64,000 nt of DNA from Tabrizicola_A sp964393035 (GCA_964393035.1 CAYMRX010000008.1:56132-120131), one strand, 5' to 3'; shown: positions 42,564-50,820, numbered from the stretch's first letter. Numbers and translations: made by a program. The notes: generated from the sequence alone by a model not told the origin.

Positions 42564-42592
42564 TTGATTTTGTTCCTGCTATGTTCTATATA
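42564..42592 (+). promoter_or_regulatory. SOS-type promoter: LexA box inside a sigma-70 promoter
   Basis: TTGATT (42564-42569) and TATATA (42587-42592) are spaced by exactly 17 bases. The spacer holds GTTC-N7-GTTC at 42572-42586, the LexA box of alphaproteobacteria. The position would let LexA block RNA polymerase fully. AAGGAG and an ATG follow 17-36 bases later. Confidence 0.75.
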
Positions 42593-42622
42593 TAAAGACC
42601 AAGCAGCAAAGGAGTTTCTCCG

Positions 42623-42919
42623 ATGGAAGACACCAGTTTTGCAGTACCCGTCACGCCCAAGCAGATCGCCTACGCGCGGTCACTGGCGCTCAAGAACCAG
42701 ACGCTGTTGCCTTGGGAGGTGCAGCAGGATCGGCGGGCCTTGAGTTCCTGGATCGATGCGCAGGCCAGGCTGAAGCCAGTTTCAGCGCTCGACCAGCTGC
42801 CGTCGTCGAAGCAGGTCGCCTTTGCCGAGCGCCTCGCCCGGATCAAGCGCCGCGCTGTTCCGGACGAGTGCTTCCGAGACAAGGGCCTGATGTCGAAATG
42901 GATCGACGGCAACCGGTGA
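42623..42919 (+). CDS. 98-residue protein made of two copies of a DNA-binding-like module
   Basis: The chain is an internal duplication: TPKQIAYARSLALKN...LPWEVQQDRRALSSWID (residues about 11-46) and SSKQVAFAERLARIK...VPDECFRDKGLMSKWID (60-95). Similar K-Q-x-A-x-A-x-x-L modules occur in the tails of plasmid topoisomerases and primases, where they probably contact DNA. A strong AAGGAG precedes the start and the gene lies directly under a LexA-box promoter, so it should be expressed when single-stranded DNA triggers SOS, as during conjugation. Function not known. Confidence 0.75.
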   Translation: MEDTSFAVPVTPKQIAYARSLALKNQTLLPWEVQQDRRALSSWIDAQARLKPVSALDQLPSSKQVAFAERLARIKRRAVPDECFRDKGLMSKWIDGNR

Positions 42920-43003
42920 AAACCAGCGCTGACGGGGCTTTATTGCTTTGTTGAGGGACATCGACTACATTGACGGAATAGAAATCTGTACAGAGTTGAT
43001 GCC

Positions 43004-43267
43004 ATGGCCTCGGTTGCCGCAAAGGTGATGTCGACAGTCAGCGCGCCCTACGGCGTGCTGGTGACGGCTGCGCAGCTTGCCGAGAAACTCGCCGATATCA
43101 AAAGTGCCGATTCCTACGATTGCAGCGTCTTCGCCTTCCTGTCCGAAGTGTCGCCCAAACTGCAGCAATCGTTCATCGACGAGATGGGTGTGAGCAAGGA
43201 TGCGGTCACCCAAGTGGCCAAGAAATTCTCCGTCCTCGCCGGATTTCAGCTGCCGCTTGCGGTCTGA
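43004..43267 (+). CDS. Small partner of the AbiEii-like protein (antitoxin candidate)
   Basis: An 87-residue protein, helical, with LVTAAQLAEKLADIKSAD near residue 20 and EVSPKLQQSFIDEMG near residue 47. It ends exactly where the nucleotidyltransferase gene begins, with no base between. In the AbiE class the upstream gene encodes the antitoxin/repressor, but this product is much shorter than AbiEi and lacks its winged helix as far as I can see. A palindrome CTGTACAG lies at 42986-42993 just before the start. Confidence 0.6.
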   Translation: MASVAAKVMSTVSAPYGVLVTAAQLAEKLADIKSADSYDCSVFAFLSEVSPKLQQSFIDEMGVSKDAVTQVAKKFSVLAGFQLPLAV

Positions 43268-43957
43268 ATGAATACGCCTCTGCCGAGCCGCTGGCCTGAG
43301 CTTTTCGACATGGCAATGGCAATCATCGATCAGGCCAATGCCCAGGGCATCGGGATGAACAGCTGGAGCTTTGGCGGCGGCACAGCACTTATGCTGCAAA
43401 TCAACCATCGCGAAAGTCACGACATCGACCTCTTCATCGAGGATGCCCAGTATCTCCCCTACCTGAACCCCGAAACGCAAGACTACGATCTGGCGCTTGG
43501 GCCAAGCGACTACGAAACCGATGGCACCCGCGCTTTGAAGATCGTGTTCGAGGGCGTCGGTGAGATCGATTTTATTTGCTGCGACCCGGTCACTGAAACG
43601 CCCTTCACCAAAGCTGAAATTCGCGGGCGAAATGTCAGGCTCGAGACACCCGCTGAAATTCTGGCGAAAAAAGTGGTCTTTCGGGGTTCGCAACTTCAGC
43701 CCCGGGACATGTTCGACATCGCCGCCGTCGCCCAAGCCATAGGCGCCGACTATGTTGTTGAGGCATGTTCCAGGTTTCCTGATGCCTGTCGGGAGGCGCT
43801 GCGGGTCACCGAAAACATGAACCCGAAGCTTGTTGAAGCGGTAAACGAGAAATTGCTGGTATCCGAAGGATTTCTTGGCCTTCAGGGCCGCGCGCAGATG
43901 ATTGCGAAAGAAATCTTGGCCGCAGCCATCACCCGAAGCGCCGCCCTCCTTCAGTGA
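43268..43957 (+). CDS. AbiEii/AbiGii-family nucleotidyltransferase
   Basis: A 229-residue protein. The nucleotidyltransferase signature FGGGTALMLQINHRESHDID near residues 36-55 has the GG and the DxD-type metal site DIDLF. A second carboxylate strand is GEIDFICCDP. AbiEii toxins transfer nucleotides to tRNA or other acceptors and arrest growth on phage infection or loss of the antitoxin. The gene follows its small partner with zero spacing and overlaps the convergent next gene by 29 bases. The length is shorter than typical AbiEii (about 300 residues), so the C-terminal domain is reduced. Confidence 0.8.
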   Translation: MNTPLPSRWPELFDMAMAIIDQANAQGIGMNSWSFGGGTALMLQINHRESHDIDLFIEDAQYLPYLNPETQDYDLALGPSDYETDGTRALKIVFEGVGEIDFICCDPVTETPFTKAEIRGRNVRLETPAEILAKKVVFRGSQLQPRDMFDIAAVAQAIGADYVVEACSRFPDACREALRVTENMNPKLVEAVNEKLLVSEGFLGLQGRAQMIAKEILAAAITRSAALLQ

Positions 43958-44573
43958 AGGTGTACTCGTTGACGATGATCCCCTCCTCGATTGCCTCGTC
44001 CGACGTGACGTGGTCGTATTCGGCCTGAAGTTGGCGATAAAGCCAACGGGCGAGATCACGCAGCGCTTCGGTCACGGTCTCTTCGGCATCTTCGGTGGGC
44101 GGTTGCCAGGTTGGGCTGTCGCGCGTGACGTCCACCGACATGGTGTATTCGTGATAGTAGCGGCCACGATGACTGGCCTCGGCGGCGAGCTGGTAGAAGT
44201 TTCGCCGCTGGATGGCTTGCAGCCGGTCGGCGATGTCATGCAGCGTCGCATCCGTCGGGGCATAGTCCCGGATGCTGGCGGCGGCACCTCTACTGTGAGA
44301 CCAATAGCACTCGTACGCCGCCCCATCGCCCTGGCTCCAGAAGCCCGAAAACCAGATGCAGGGTTTCTGTCTTGTCCCGCTGCCCATCAGGCGGACCGGC
44401 GTGGTCTTCAAACGAATGCCGAGAATTTCACAGACCCGCTCGAAATCCTCGTAGACCGCGTCCCACCAATCGTCATGGGGTCCGAGCTCGCGATACCAAC
44501 TGCGGGCCTTCTCCTTAGCTGCGTCTGACAGTTCCGGGAACTGATAAACCGTGGTGCAGATGATCTCAGGCAT
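43929..44573 (-). CDS. Element-housekeeping protein of unknown function
   Basis: A 214-residue soluble protein starting MPEIICTTVYQFPELSDAAKEKA, with a central aromatic region QKPCIWFSGFWSQGDGAAYEC and a C-terminal helix with EALRDLARWLYRQLQAEYD. Homologues are usually annotated only as hypothetical or antitoxin-like proteins next to DUF932 and RadC genes on alphaproteobacterial plasmids. The start at 44573 overlaps the upstream gene's stop by eight bases. It is convergent with the AbiEii-like gene. No catalytic motif is evident. Confidence 0.7.
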   Translation of the reverse strand: MPEIICTTVYQFPELSDAAKEKARSWYRELGPHDDWWDAVYEDFERVCEILGIRLKTTPVRLMGSGTRQKPCIWFSGFWSQGDGAAYECYWSHSRGAAASIRDYAPTDATLHDIADRLQAIQRRNFYQLAAEASHRGRYYHEYTMSVDVTRDSPTWQPPTEDAEETVTEALRDLARWLYRQLQAEYDHVTSDEAIEEGIIVNEYTFTEGGRRFG

Positions 44574-44988
44574 CGAAGTCCTCCCCGCGGAGCGCGGCCT
44601 CAAGCCATTCATGCGTGCTGGTCCAGCCGATGGATTTCCGGTTTCCGAGGTCAATGACATGCGCGCCACCGCCGAAGGCGTCCAATCGGGGCCGGGAACA
44701 CGTGTAAGCGACTTCGAACCCCCAAAGACCGGTGAGCTCGATCTCTTCCGCTAGGAACAGCACGAAGCGTATGACGCCTTCGATATCGCCTTCCCCCTCA
44801 TCGTCATGGAACCAGAGGATGGAACTTTCGGGACCGTCCTGCTGCGACATAGCAAAGCCCGAATATTCCGGATCGTCCGATCCTTCCTCGTCGAGATGCA
44901 GGCGGGTCAAAAGATCGAGCGCCGCGTTAGCTTTTTCGGGCGAGCCCACGTCGAGGACGCAGGAAAAGTGGGTGAAATAGTCGGCCAT
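44566..44988 (-). CDS. Small acidic element protein
   Basis: A 140-residue acidic protein starting MADYFTHFSCVLD, with a helix-rich middle (EKANAALDLLTRL) and a beta section SSILWFHDDEGEGDIEGVI. It has GGAGG before the start and its stop overlaps the next start by eight bases. I do not recognise the family. Small acidic proteins in this setting can be anti-restriction DNA mimics, but the negative charge here is moderate and that idea is unproven. Confidence 0.65.
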   Translation of the reverse strand: MADYFTHFSCVLDVGSPEKANAALDLLTRLHLDEEGSDDPEYSGFAMSQQDGPESSILWFHDDEGEGDIEGVIRFVLFLAEEIELTGLWGFEVAYTCSRPRLDAFGGGAHVIDLGNRKSIGWTSTHEWLEAALRGEDFDA

Positions 44989-45009
44989 GGTGCCTCCAGA
45001 AATGAGAAG

Positions 45010-45029
45010 GCCCGGCCAGAGGGCCGGGC
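45010..45029 (-). terminator. Hairpin before the 44566-44988 gene
   Basis: Perfect 8-base arms GCCCGGCC / GGCCGGGC with a 4-base loop. It lies between the 64-residue gene and the acidic-protein gene and is followed on that strand by CTTCTC. It may end part of the upstream transcript or act as a leader element. Confidence 0.5.
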
Positions 45030-45060
45030 GGATTGGAAAATGCGGGTCGAGGAACGCCAA

Positions 45061-45255
45061 TCACTTACAGGCGACTTGCGCCCGAACCTGAGCCTCTGCA
45101 TGGGCCTGCAAGAGCTCGCAGTAGTAGCGTTTGCGCGCCGGACGCCAGCTGCAGACGGCCAGCGTGTCGGGATGCAGGCGACCAATGGCGATACGCAGCA
45201 TCGCGAGTGACGTGATCCCGGGCGAGACGCCGAGATTGAGGTATGCCCGGCTCAT
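45061..45255 (-). CDS. 64-residue element protein
   Basis: A small basic protein with helices ITSLAMLRIAIGRLHPD and RYYCELLQAHAEAQVRAQVA and two cysteines. It lies one base after the stop of its upstream neighbour and belongs to the same operon. It has no recognisable motif. The frame, spacing and codon pattern support it as a real gene; nothing supports a function. Confidence 0.5.
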   Translation of the reverse strand: MSRAYLNLGVSPGITSLAMLRIAIGRLHPDTLAVCSWRPARKRYYCELLQAHAEAQVRAQVACK

Positions 45256-45256
45256 T

Positions 45257-45634
45257 TCAGCGGACCTCCACGACGGGTGGCGTCAGTTGCGGATCGACGA
45301 GCGCCTCAATCTTCTCCGTGCGGCCCATCCAAGGTTCTGGCCGGATCGCCTTGACCCAGTCGGTGAAGCTCGGAATGAACCCCAGATCCTCGCGGACGTG
45401 CTGCTCGCCCACCCAGCGGGTCGGAATGATCCTGCCGGTCGACAGCGTGATCGTCGGCCCGAAGACTGTCTCGGAAAGCCAGATTCCCGCCGCATGATGA
45501 AACATCGCGCGATGGCGGAAATCCGCAGAGTGGGCCTTCGAGCTATCGTACCAGGCATGGATGGGCTGGTAATCGTCGACCGTGCCGCCCCATTTTTTCA
45601 CCGAAGACAGGGCGTGATGATATGGATGTGCCAT
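45257..45634 (-). CDS. DUF6915-like element protein
   Basis: A 125-residue protein rich in His and Trp at the N-terminus: MAHPYHHALSSVKKWGG, HAWYDSSKAHSADFRHRAMF and HHAAGIWLSE. The regular histidine and aspartate spacing (HAWYDSSK, DFRHRAMFHH) resembles small metal-dependent phosphohydrolase-like proteins often labelled DUF6915. The second half carries IIPTRWVGEQHV and DLGFIPSFTDWV. It lies ten bases after the stop of the gene upstream. The name is from memory of similar sequences; activity is unknown. Confidence 0.6.
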   Translation of the reverse strand: MAHPYHHALSSVKKWGGTVDDYQPIHAWYDSSKAHSADFRHRAMFHHAAGIWLSETVFGPTITLSTGRIIPTRWVGEQHVREDLGFIPSFTDWVKAIRPEPWMGRTEKIEALVDPQLTPPVVEVR

Positions 45635-45644
45635 CGCCGCCCCC

Positions 45645-46136
45645 TCAAAATTCATGGGTGAAGAGTTCGGACGACGTGAACCGTTCGTTGAACTCGAGAT
45701 GGATGCAGCGGGCGCTGGCGTCGAAGCAGAACTCGCCATAAGCGCCGTCGTTGTTTTCCCAACCGCCGTGGGTGTCGCTGAGGAAATCATAAGCGAGCTG
45801 TTCGACAACATCTTCGAGCGAAAGCCGCCGCATCTCGACCTCCGGGCTGTCCCAGGTGATCGCGGCATAGGGAATTTCCACGGCAGGGAAAGCGACAGCT
45901 GTCTCCCCCGCCCATGCCGCGACGCTTTCAATCTGGCCGCTGTCACCCTCGCCATCGAAGGTGACAGTGACATGGGAAATGCCGGCGGCCGTCAGGGCAT
46001 CAAACAGCCGATCCTTGTTGGCCGGACGCAGTTCGGCCTCGCGGGCGGCTTGTTTGGCCTGCGCCGCGAACACAGCGGCGAAGTCGATCGTGGACGGCGG
46101 CATCGGCGCCGGGAGGGTGGGTTCAACGTGGGTCAT
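45645..46136 (-). CDS. DUF6878-like element protein
   Basis: A 163-residue acidic protein. It has an N-terminal helix with AAQAKQAAREAELR, a beta stretch GISHVTVTFDGEGDSGQIES, and a C-terminal part HGGWENNDGAYGEFCFD. It is strongly acidic in the second half. The start at 46136 is preceded by GGAGACCCCC, the same ribosome-site context used by the radC gene at 47308. It heads a short operon with the two genes that follow. Function unknown. Confidence 0.65.
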   Translation of the reverse strand: MTHVEPTLPAPMPPSTIDFAAVFAAQAKQAAREAELRPANKDRLFDALTAAGISHVTVTFDGEGDSGQIESVAAWAGETAVAFPAVEIPYAAITWDSPEVEMRRLSLEDVVEQLAYDFLSDTHGGWENNDGAYGEFCFDASARCIHLEFNERFTSSELFTHEF

Positions 46137-46235
46137 GGGGGTCTCCGAAGAAGGTGAAAGGGTCGGAGCCGCCGGGCACTCTCTTGCCCCGGCGAAGCTC
46201 ACAAAAGCCCCCTGCCCTCCTCTGCCTCTCTGGGG
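46137..46235 (-). promoter_or_regulatory. Structured leader of the DUF6878-like gene
   Basis: On the gene's strand it holds a purine run AGAGAGGCAGAGGAGGGCAG, then the hairpin GCCGGGGCA-AGAGAG-TGCCCGGC, then CGGCTCCG and a GGAG box. Purine run and stem with a GAGA-type loop recur in other leaders of this block. Confidence 0.4.
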
Positions 46236-46754
46236 TCATGCCGCGATCTGCAGGGTGCGGGCAGCAAATGCACGCCAGAGTGGATCCACGAGGCGGGCCT
46301 CCAAGAGATCGGCATGCTGCCGCAGGCGGGTTGCGAGATCGCTCTCCAGCCAGTCCGCCGCACGGCTTGCCTGCGCCCGAAGCTGGCTCGCTTCCATGAC
46401 CACGACCCGGGCCTCAGTCGCGGTCATGACCGGAGCGCACCAAGCGACAGCGCCATTCGCTGCAGCACCGGCAAGGACAAGACGCTCATCGCGGTCAAGG
46501 ATCGCAACCATGCGCGGTGCGTCCTCAAGCTCCAGTTGTTCGGCCATGACGATTGCACCCCGCATGGCTTCGGCCAGCGTCGCGAAATGGCCGATGATCC
46601 GGGGATGGGCCTCTCCCGACATCGCAGCCGCAGGGTTGCGAACAAGCAGCGTCAGGGAAAAGGGCAGCGAGGGGTCAGAAGTGCTATGCGCGATGTCTGG
46701 CACGAAGCCAGCCGGAAACGGCGCAGACAGGGCCGGAAAGGGAAGGTCGAACAT
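46236..46754 (-). CDS. Element protein of unknown function
   Basis: A 172-residue protein beginning MFDLPFPALSAPFPAGF. The middle has a strand-helix pattern LPFSLTLLVRNPAAAMSGE and IGHFATLAEAMRGAIVMAEQ, and the C-terminal half is helical. The start at 46754 was taken because a GGAG box lies at normal distance. It has a leader hairpin with arms GCGGG/CCCGC around a GAGAGG loop. Found next to radC, DUF932 and related genes, it is probably part of the element's establishment set, but no motif proves a function. Confidence 0.6.
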   Translation of the reverse strand: MFDLPFPALSAPFPAGFVPDIAHSTSDPSLPFSLTLLVRNPAAAMSGEAHPRIIGHFATLAEAMRGAIVMAEQLELEDAPRMVAILDRDERLVLAGAAANGAVAWCAPVMTATEARVVVMEASQLRAQASRAADWLESDLATRLRQHADLLEARLVDPLWRAFAARTLQIAA

Positions 46755-46867
46755 GGGGAATATCTCCGACGGTGCGGGAAGCCTCTCTCCCCGCATCAAG
46801 CGTCAAAGACCAAACCACCGCCCTCTTCCTCGAAGGGGCGGCGGAAAGTGTTGATCCGAAGGGCGAG

Positions 46868-47308
46868 TCACATCTTGCCCAAGCCCCGCAGCGAAAGCTC
46901 TTGGCCCCCACCCACGATGATGTGGTCATGCAAAGTCAGGCCGAGATACTTGCAGCCCTTCTGGATTTCTTTCGTCATGGTGATATCCGCCTCGGATGGC
47001 GTTGGATCACCGGAGGGGTGGTTGTGGACCACGATCAGGGCGCTCGCGTTCAACATCAGCGCCCGCTTGATGATCTCGCGCGGATAGACTGGAACATGGT
47101 CCACGGTTCCGATCGAAAGCTGCTCGTCCGAGATGACGCGATTGCGCCGGTCGAGGTAGAGGACGTGGAAACGCTCCACCTCGCCGCGCACGGTCAGCGC
47201 ACAATAATCGCGAACAGCCTGCCAGCTGCCAAGGACCGGGTTCTGGTTCAGATAGCGCCCAAGGATTTCGCGGGCCTCGAGGATGACGGTTTCTTCATGC
47301 GGGGTCAC
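46868..47308 (-). CDS. radC: RadC-type JAB/MPN-domain protein
   Basis: A 146-residue protein consisting of the RadC/JAB metalloprotease-like domain only: VERFHVLYLDRRNRVI near residue 45, and the metal motif HNHPSGDPTPSEAD near residue 95 (HxHPS...D). The N-terminal helix-hairpin-helix part of chromosomal RadC is absent, as usual for plasmid versions linked with anti-restriction genes. The start is a GTG with GGAG ten bases before it, in the same context as the 46136 gene; an alternative upstream ATG is not supported. Confidence 0.85.
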   Translation of the reverse strand: MTPHEETVILEAREILGRYLNQNPVLGSWQAVRDYCALTVRGEVERFHVLYLDRRNRVISDEQLSIGTVDHVPVYPREIIKRALMLNASALIVVHNHPSGDPTPSEADITMTKEIQKGCKYLGLTLHDHIIVGGGQELSLRGLGKM

Positions 47309-47430
47309 GGGGGGTCTCCGGAAAATGAAAACACCGACGCCCCTGCCCTGTCGAAGGGCGGGCCGTCGGCGCAATTATGAAAAGCTGACCGCCCAACGGG
47401 CTTGGGCAGTCAAGCGGATGACGCGCGGCC

Positions 47431-48630
47431 TCAGCCGACCCGGTCGAGAAGCTTCTTGGCGCGCCCTTCCATGTCGAGGCGGGCGTCCTGCTGGGTCTTG
47501 TCGCGCGCAAGCCGCGTAATGCCCTGCACGAAGTCGAAGATGCTCTCGGGCGGGCGGCCCTCTTCCATCAGAACCTTCTCGATGATCTTGCCGGACTCTG
47601 CCTTCGAGAAGCCGCGCTTTCGAAGGAAGTCATCCCGGTCCTCGTCCGTCCGCGCCACGATCTGCTGACGCGCCGCTTTGATGCCATTCACGAAGCCCTG
47701 CGGCGAGGAATTGGCAAACCGCGTCAGCGCAGGTGCTGCTTCATGGGCAAAGCGCGAGGCGGCGTATTTCGAGTGACGGATGGTGATCTCCTGAAAATCC
47801 TCGACGCCCCAGAGGTTGCGGTTCTGGCACACCGCCCGCAGGTAGAAACTCGCCATGCCGAGGGTCTTGGCCCCCACCTCGGAATTCCAGCAGTAAAAGC
47901 CCCGGAAGTAGAGATCGGGGGAGCCATCAGGCAACCGGCCCGCCTCGATCGGGTTGTGATCGTCGACGAGGAACAGGAAGACATCGCGGTCGGATGCGTA
48001 GAGCGTGGTCGTATCGCGGCTGATTTCGACATCGGGGTTGTAGACCCCGGTCGACCAGTCGAGCACGCCCGGCACCTTCCAGCGCGTGTCACCGGTGCCG
48101 TTACCCGCGATACGTTGCACCGCTTCAACCAGTTCGTGGTCATGGATGCGGCCATAGTCGGGGCCGGTCACCGCGCGCAGTTCGGTGCGGCCATCCTCGG
48201 TCTCGAAGGTCTTCACCTGCTCGGCGCGGTGGTTGGTCAGGCCGTACTGCAGGTTGATGCCCGCCAGTGGTGCGGGCAACTGGCGCAGGTAAGAGGCAGG
48301 CGCGCCGACGATGCTGGCAAGCTGGCCAAAGGCCCAATGCGTGGGCGCCACCGGTTCATGCGCCTTCGGCAGGATCAGGTGCAACCGCTCAGCGCTGTCG
48401 CGCGCAGCCTCGACTCGGATATCCGCCGTCTGCACCACCCGGCTGCGGCTGCGCTCGGACCGGCCCTTCACATTCGCCCAGAGATCATCGAGCGACAGAT
48501 ACCGCTCATCATCGGGCCGGTTGAACCATTCGGACGACACCCGCCCATTCCGTTCACCCCGGCTGACATCCACCTTCCAGCCACCAGCCCGCGCCGGTGC
48601 GACCGGATCCAGAACTTCCACAACGCCCAT
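47431..48630 (-). CDS. DUF932 domain protein
   Basis: A 399-residue protein of the DUF932 (phage/plasmid-like, YfjQ/LGT-type) family. Conserved features are AFGQLASIVGAPASYLRQLP near residue 135, a beta section VTGPDYGRIHDHELVEAV, and DDHNPIE plus FRGFYCWNSEVG near residue 230, with a helical C-terminal 130 residues. These proteins are regular companions of RadC and anti-restriction genes on conjugative elements. GGAGAT precedes the ATG. The gene is the last of the housekeeping block before the catabolic operon. Confidence 0.85.
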   Translation of the reverse strand: MGVVEVLDPVAPARAGGWKVDVSRGERNGRVSSEWFNRPDDERYLSLDDLWANVKGRSERSRSRVVQTADIRVEAARDSAERLHLILPKAHEPVAPTHWAFGQLASIVGAPASYLRQLPAPLAGINLQYGLTNHRAEQVKTFETEDGRTELRAVTGPDYGRIHDHELVEAVQRIAGNGTGDTRWKVPGVLDWSTGVYNPDVEISRDTTTLYASDRDVFLFLVDDHNPIEAGRLPDGSPDLYFRGFYCWNSEVGAKTLGMASFYLRAVCQNRNLWGVEDFQEITIRHSKYAASRFAHEAAPALTRFANSSPQGFVNGIKAARQQIVARTDEDRDDFLRKRGFSKAESGKIIEKVLMEEGRPPESIFDFVQGITRLARDKTQQDARLDMEGRAKKLLDRVG

Positions 48631-48869
48631 CGGCTATCTCCCGCGACGGGCGCCGGGAGCCACTCTCCCAACCTTCAACCCATCACCGGGAAACCGGCAC
48701 TCCTCTCACTCTTTGGGGCGAAAACGGTCGGAGAGCGGTCCTTCGCACCTAGAATACGTAGGCGTTCAAAAGTACCTTCGCCCAGCGTCGGTGGGTCCAA
48801 CTCGCTGTGGGCCCGAACCGCCGAACGGCTGTAGGGCGGCATAGCAGTGTCAACGACTTCGGCCGCGGG

Positions 48870-49700
48870 CTATGGATTGTCTGCGAGGGGATAGCCCCAT
48901 GCGCCTTCCCATCCACAGGCTTTCGCTGCGCAGAATGCAGCATATTGGAGAACCTGTTCTGGAGTATCTCCGCGAAATCTCGCCACAAGGTAGCCAGCGA
49001 TGAAGGCATCGCCTGCGCCCATAGTGTCGACCACCGTGGCGGGCACAATTGGCTGTTCGATGCGGGTCTGACCATCGGCCCAGATTGCCCCCTTGTCTCC
49101 GCGCGTCACGCAAACGGTGTCCGGTCCAAGGTCGAGGACCCGCGCGATCAGCTCTGACACTGCCACGTCGGCCAGCCCTGCTCCTGACAGAAAAGCCGTC
49201 GAGACATGCGGGCAAACCTGCGCCAGATAGGCCGGGTCGTGCAGAGTGGAGAAGTCGAACGACACCCCGCGCGCGGCGGCACGGATGCGGGGCAGTTCCG
49301 GTTCCAGATAGCTGAAGCAGCTGGAATGGACATGGCCCGTGGCGGCGATCAGCGCGAGGTCATCCTCGTCCATCCTGAGCATCAGCTTGCGCCGGATGCC
49401 GCCCCGGTTTGACGCGACGAAGACCCGGTCTCCGTCGGCAGCATGGGTGACCTGCGCCTTGCCATTAGGCCCTTCTACCCGGCGCAGATGGGCGATCGAT
49501 AGGCCTTCGGCAGCCATGCAGGTGCGGACGTGATCGCCTTCACGGTCATTCCCGACGATGCCCATATAGACCACATCGGCAAGCCCGAAACGGCGGGCCA
49601 GAACGGCCACGTTCAACGCGTTGCCGCCGGGGAAGAACACTCCCCGGTCAAGGTAAAGGTCAACGACATTGTCGCCGATGCAGAGAAGTCCGTTTGTCAT
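48870..49700 (-). CDS. PfkB-family kinase, fructoselysine 6-kinase (FrlD)-like, copy A
   Basis: A 276-residue sugar kinase. The N-terminal CIGDNVVDLY and GGNALNVAV, and the C-terminal PfkB signature DTMGAGDAFIAGY with the catalytic aspartate, agree with FrlD, which phosphorylates Amadori products such as fructoselysine at carbon 6. The AAKACGWEGAWGYP ending closely resembles FrlD. It is the last gene of the operon and follows the FrlB-like gene by 50 bases. Another PfkB-family specificity cannot be excluded from sequence alone. Confidence 0.82.
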   Translation of the reverse strand: MTNGLLCIGDNVVDLYLDRGVFFPGGNALNVAVLARRFGLADVVYMGIVGNDREGDHVRTCMAAEGLSIAHLRRVEGPNGKAQVTHAADGDRVFVASNRGGIRRKLMLRMDEDDLALIAATGHVHSSCFSYLEPELPRIRAAARGVSFDFSTLHDPAYLAQVCPHVSTAFLSGAGLADVAVSELIARVLDLGPDTVCVTRGDKGAIWADGQTRIEQPIVPATVVDTMGAGDAFIAGYLVARFRGDTPEQVLQYAAFCAAKACGWEGAWGYPLADNP

Positions 49701-49750
49701 GCTGGCCTCGCCGGAATGGGGGGCAGGACTGGCCCGCCCCCGACCTTGGG

Positions 49751-50740
49751 TCAATACTCCATCTTCCACATGTAGCGCCGCACCGTCAGCGGGTGGCCGC
49801 GACTATCGGCCAGCTTGTCGCAATAGACCCGCAGCAGGGTGCCGAAAGCCATGTGTTCGACATGTTCCACCACTTCGGCGTCAAGAACCCCAAGGCCCAG
49901 TTCCTCGGCGCACAGGGTGGTGACGCGCTGGCTGTATTTCGTTACGAAGGCAAGGCCCCGGTCATCGATCTTGCGGCTTGCACCAAGGCCGCGCAGCACG
50001 ATGAAGGGCACGTCGAAATCGGTGATCTCGAAGGGTCCGTGGAAGTATTCGCCCGCATGGATACCGGCGGAGTGTATCCACTGCATCTCTTGGAAGATGC
50101 AGATCGCGTAGGAATAGGCCGTGGCATAGTTGGCACCGGCACCCATCGTGTAGATGACCGGCTCGCGTTTCATGGCTTCGGCGAAGGTGGCGATGCGGTC
50201 AGTATGGGCGGCGATGGCGGTGTCGATTAGAGCCGGAAGGGCGGTCAACGCCTTCTCTACCTTCTGCGCGAGAGGGTTGCCTTCGCGCACGCCCATGATG
50301 CCGAAGGTCAGCCGGGCCATGACGGCGGCGGAATGGTCGAGCGCGAAAGTCTTGGGCGCGTGGGTGTAGTAGACCGGGAACTCCACCGCCTGATCCAGCG
50401 GACTGCCGGGCAGGTTGGTCAGCGCGATGGTCAGTGCGCCCTTCGAGCGGGCAAAGCGGGCGGCCTCGACCGTTTCCGGCGTGGTGCCGGAGTGCGAACA
50501 CAGGATCACAGCCGAGCTGGGCCCCAACCGTGCCGGGTTGCGGGCCAGGAATTCGGCTGCGTTTAGCGCGTGGCCGGCGATGGTTTTCGCATGGCGGTCT
50601 ACGGCATACTGGTTCGGCAGCATCAGCGCATAGGATCCGCCACAGGCGACGAAGTAGATTTCGGTCAGCTCAGGCCGCGCCTTCGCGGCGGCAAGCGCGG
50701 CGGCGATCTGCGCCTCGGTCGGGAATGGTTTATCGGTCAT
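49751..50740 (-). CDS. SIS-domain deglycase, FrlB-like, copy A
   Basis: A 329-residue two-SIS-domain protein. EIYFVACGGS near residue 32 and LCSHSGTTPET near 90 form the first sugar-phosphate site; the second half contains MGAGANYA and the FrlB-type catalytic stretch HAGEYFHGPFEI near residue 222, with the Glu and His expected for deglycation. It ends in RRYMWKMEY, close to the FrlB terminus. FrlB splits a 6-phosphofructosyl amino acid into glucose 6-phosphate and the amino acid. Start at 50740 follows AGGACCAGAT. Confidence 0.82.
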   Translation of the reverse strand: MTDKPFPTEAQIAAALAAAKARPELTEIYFVACGGSYALMLPNQYAVDRHAKTIAGHALNAAEFLARNPARLGPSSAVILCSHSGTTPETVEAARFARSKGALTIALTNLPGSPLDQAVEFPVYYTHAPKTFALDHSAAVMARLTFGIMGVREGNPLAQKVEKALTALPALIDTAIAAHTDRIATFAEAMKREPVIYTMGAGANYATAYSYAICIFQEMQWIHSAGIHAGEYFHGPFEITDFDVPFIVLRGLGASRKIDDRGLAFVTKYSQRVTTLCAEELGLGVLDAEVVEHVEHMAFGTLLRVYCDKLADSRGHPLTVRRYMWKMEY

Positions 50741-50820
50741 CTGGTCCTCTCGTCTGGCAAGGTTGGGCCGGTCCCGGAAACGGCGTTCCGGGAGGCGGCA
50801 GGTTGGCAATGGGTCAGGCA

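Noticed and set aside
45257..45973. A 238-codon form of the DUF6915-like gene
   Set aside because: The N-terminal 113 codons overlap the DUF6878-like gene in another frame and are not protein-like; the shorter start fits the operon spacing.
48631..48869. Searching the junctions of the catabolic operon for att sites or an IS end
   Set aside because: Neither 48631-48869 nor 59207-59296 showed terminal repeats, a target duplication or an integrase.
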